From Vanilla planifolia (taxonomy: Eukaryota > Streptophyta > Magnoliopsida > Asparagales > Orchidaceae): 64,000 nucleotides of DNA. The stretch covers positions 1,293,498 to 1,357,497 of the forward strand of contig JAIUJO010000071.1 in NCBI GenBank assembly GCA_023846275.1. The letters run 5' to 3'. Of the stretch, positions 62,954 to 64,000 are shown in pieces. A model generated the notes under the pieces. The model was given only the letters and a program-made list of their open reading frames with translations. It was not told where the DNA came from and did no database searches. The position numbers and the translations under genes were made by a program. Position 1 is the first letter of the stretch. Each line of letters opens with the position of its first letter.

Positions 62954-64000
62954 TGACTTTTAAAACATACCAAATTTTTATTAAAGTATTTATAATTATA
63001 AAAGAGAATATTTATATGGATGGAGCTCTTTGATATAAGTCCATTCTTTTTTATTTCATCACAATATACCTACATTTAAATTACATTATATTACAAAATC
63101 AATAAACAAAAATAATATTGAATTACACTTTGCATATTAAGTTAACATATATTAAAGCTAAAATAAAATAAATTGAAGCAATGTAATACAACCCAATCAA
63201 AGTGATGTACAAGTAACATGAGAAAAATTTAAAATTACATAATAATTCAAACAAATCAAAATAAAATTCTAAAAAATGAGATAAATTGTATTAGAAAGTT
63301 GTGTCGTAAGATATTAAGGAGATCAAGTGTGACAACCTCAATGGTCAAATCATGCACAATTTGAAATGTTTCGTAATGTGCCTTAAAATACTATGAAAAA
63401 AATTTAAGAATATTAAAATGACTATCCGGTGAGATAGAACTCGTCAAGAGAGTCCAATGATGTTTTACTTGTCAAGATAAGATCTCATTTGGAATTAGAA
63501 CCAATTACCTAAGTATATAAGAGAAAACAATGATAATAATAATAAATTATTATTTTAATATTAATAAAATATATGTTATAACAAAAATAAGATAAATTGG
63601 TGTGATGTTAAATAATCCAGTGAATTAAATGTAAAGGCCAAAACATACAAGATTTAGTGTTCCAAATATTAAACCAAATAAAATTGAAAATTTTTAACAA
63701 ATGGGGTAAACTATACCAGAATGTTGTAGTCTAAGATGCTAAGGTGAAAAGTGTAACCCACTCGATTAACAAATTAGGTGCAAATATAAATGTGCTGTAT
63801 AGTTCGCACAAACCATAGAAAATAAAATATTGAAAAATATGAAAAAGAATATTTAATTGGATAAAGCTCACCAATTCTCATTTACCATTACAAAAAAGTA
63901 TCTAAATAAATAAACACATAAATATTAATAATTTATTTTTTATTTTTAGTTAAATATGTATTAAAGCTAAAATAATATAAATTAAAAAAAAGTGATATAA

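Larger units (their letters stand above)
46080..64000 (+). repeat. degenerate ~400-bp tandem satellite array (about 43 monomers)
   Basis: A core around GTGTAACATCCT followed by CGATCATCAAATC recurs in diverged form near 46440, 46965, 47370, 47755, 48035, 48391, 48803, 49357, 49778, 50182, 50593, 51017, 51432, 51847, 52213, 52627, 53010 and onward to 63745. I counted about 43 instances. Spacing is most regular from 49.4 to 52.6 kb (404-424 bases) and averages about 400. Other blocks occur in fixed order: AGTAAATATATATTAAAGC, GATAAATTGAAGTAATGTAA, ATGTAAAGGTCACA, TAGTAATATAACCAAATCAA, GAAATGAGATAAATTGT, AAGTTGCATTC, CATCAAGATGAGTCCAATGA, TTTCATCT and GGAATTACTATGAATTAC. Monomers differ heavily from each other and have no shared open frame. 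The left edge near 46080 is approximate. The array runs past the window end. Confidence 0.9.

Noticed and set aside
1-64000. tRNA, rRNA, or organelle DNA insertions
   Set aside because: No tRNA B-box-like GGTTCGAATCC, rRNA core sequence or recognisable plastid/mitochondrial gene was seen on either strand by eye. A covariance-model scan could still reveal a degenerate tRNA.

Overview
This window looks like nuclear DNA from a flowering plant, probably a monocot. It is strongly AT-rich, is mostly non-coding, and holds decayed retrotransposons, microsatellites, a large degenerate tandem array and three broken copies of conserved plant genes that keep their introns. The plant assignment rests on recognisable plant-type protein families (augmin subunit 5, a C-terminal-motor kinesin-14, SDA1) and on Tat/Ogre-like Ty3-gypsy remnants with a second RNase H-like segment. 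The monocot leaning comes from remembered residue patterns in augmin 5 and is inference. I see no intact protein-coding gene, tRNA, rRNA, CRISPR array or bacterial/viral gene. All family assignments were made by eye from translated sequence.

Layout. 1-5.0 kb is AT-rich intergenic DNA with a purine-rich block at 2.47-2.99 kb. 5.07-6.36 kb (minus) is the 5' part (exons 1 and 2) of an AUG5 pseudogene with six in-frame stops. 8.1-8.4 kb and 11.39-11.49 kb are small GC-richer islands with open, protein-like plus-strand frames that I cannot identify. 14.93-15.40 kb is a ~93-bp minisatellite that abuts the 3' end of a kinesin-14 pseudogene (15.42-17.03 kb, minus) containing most of the motor domain in six exons. 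17.7-18.1 kb is a 187-bp tandem duplication. 18.72-19.67 kb (minus) is a collapsed Ty3-gypsy pol remnant. 19.7-33.2 kb is AT-rich repeat-derived DNA with nothing I can name, apart from one solitary copy of the satellite monomer at 27.3-27.7 kb. 33.27-36.65 kb (plus) is the 5' part of an SDA1 pseudogene with an intact start codon and a telo-box-like element. 38.29-43.06 kb (minus) is a second Ty3-gypsy remnant in two parts: reverse transcriptase end plus RNase H, and integrase.

From about 46.1 kb to the window end (~18 kb, continuing outside) runs a degenerate tandem array. I counted about 43 monomers, roughly 400-415 bp each where spacing is regular, all in one orientation except a ~200-bp inverted piece near 62.75-62.95 kb. 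This array is the most notable structure here.

The three pseudogenes all belong to chromosome/spindle or ribosome-assembly housekeeping families, but nothing shows that they work together. They look like gene fragments that arrived by segmental duplication, element-mediated capture or post-polyploidy loss and then decayed in heterochromatin-like surroundings.
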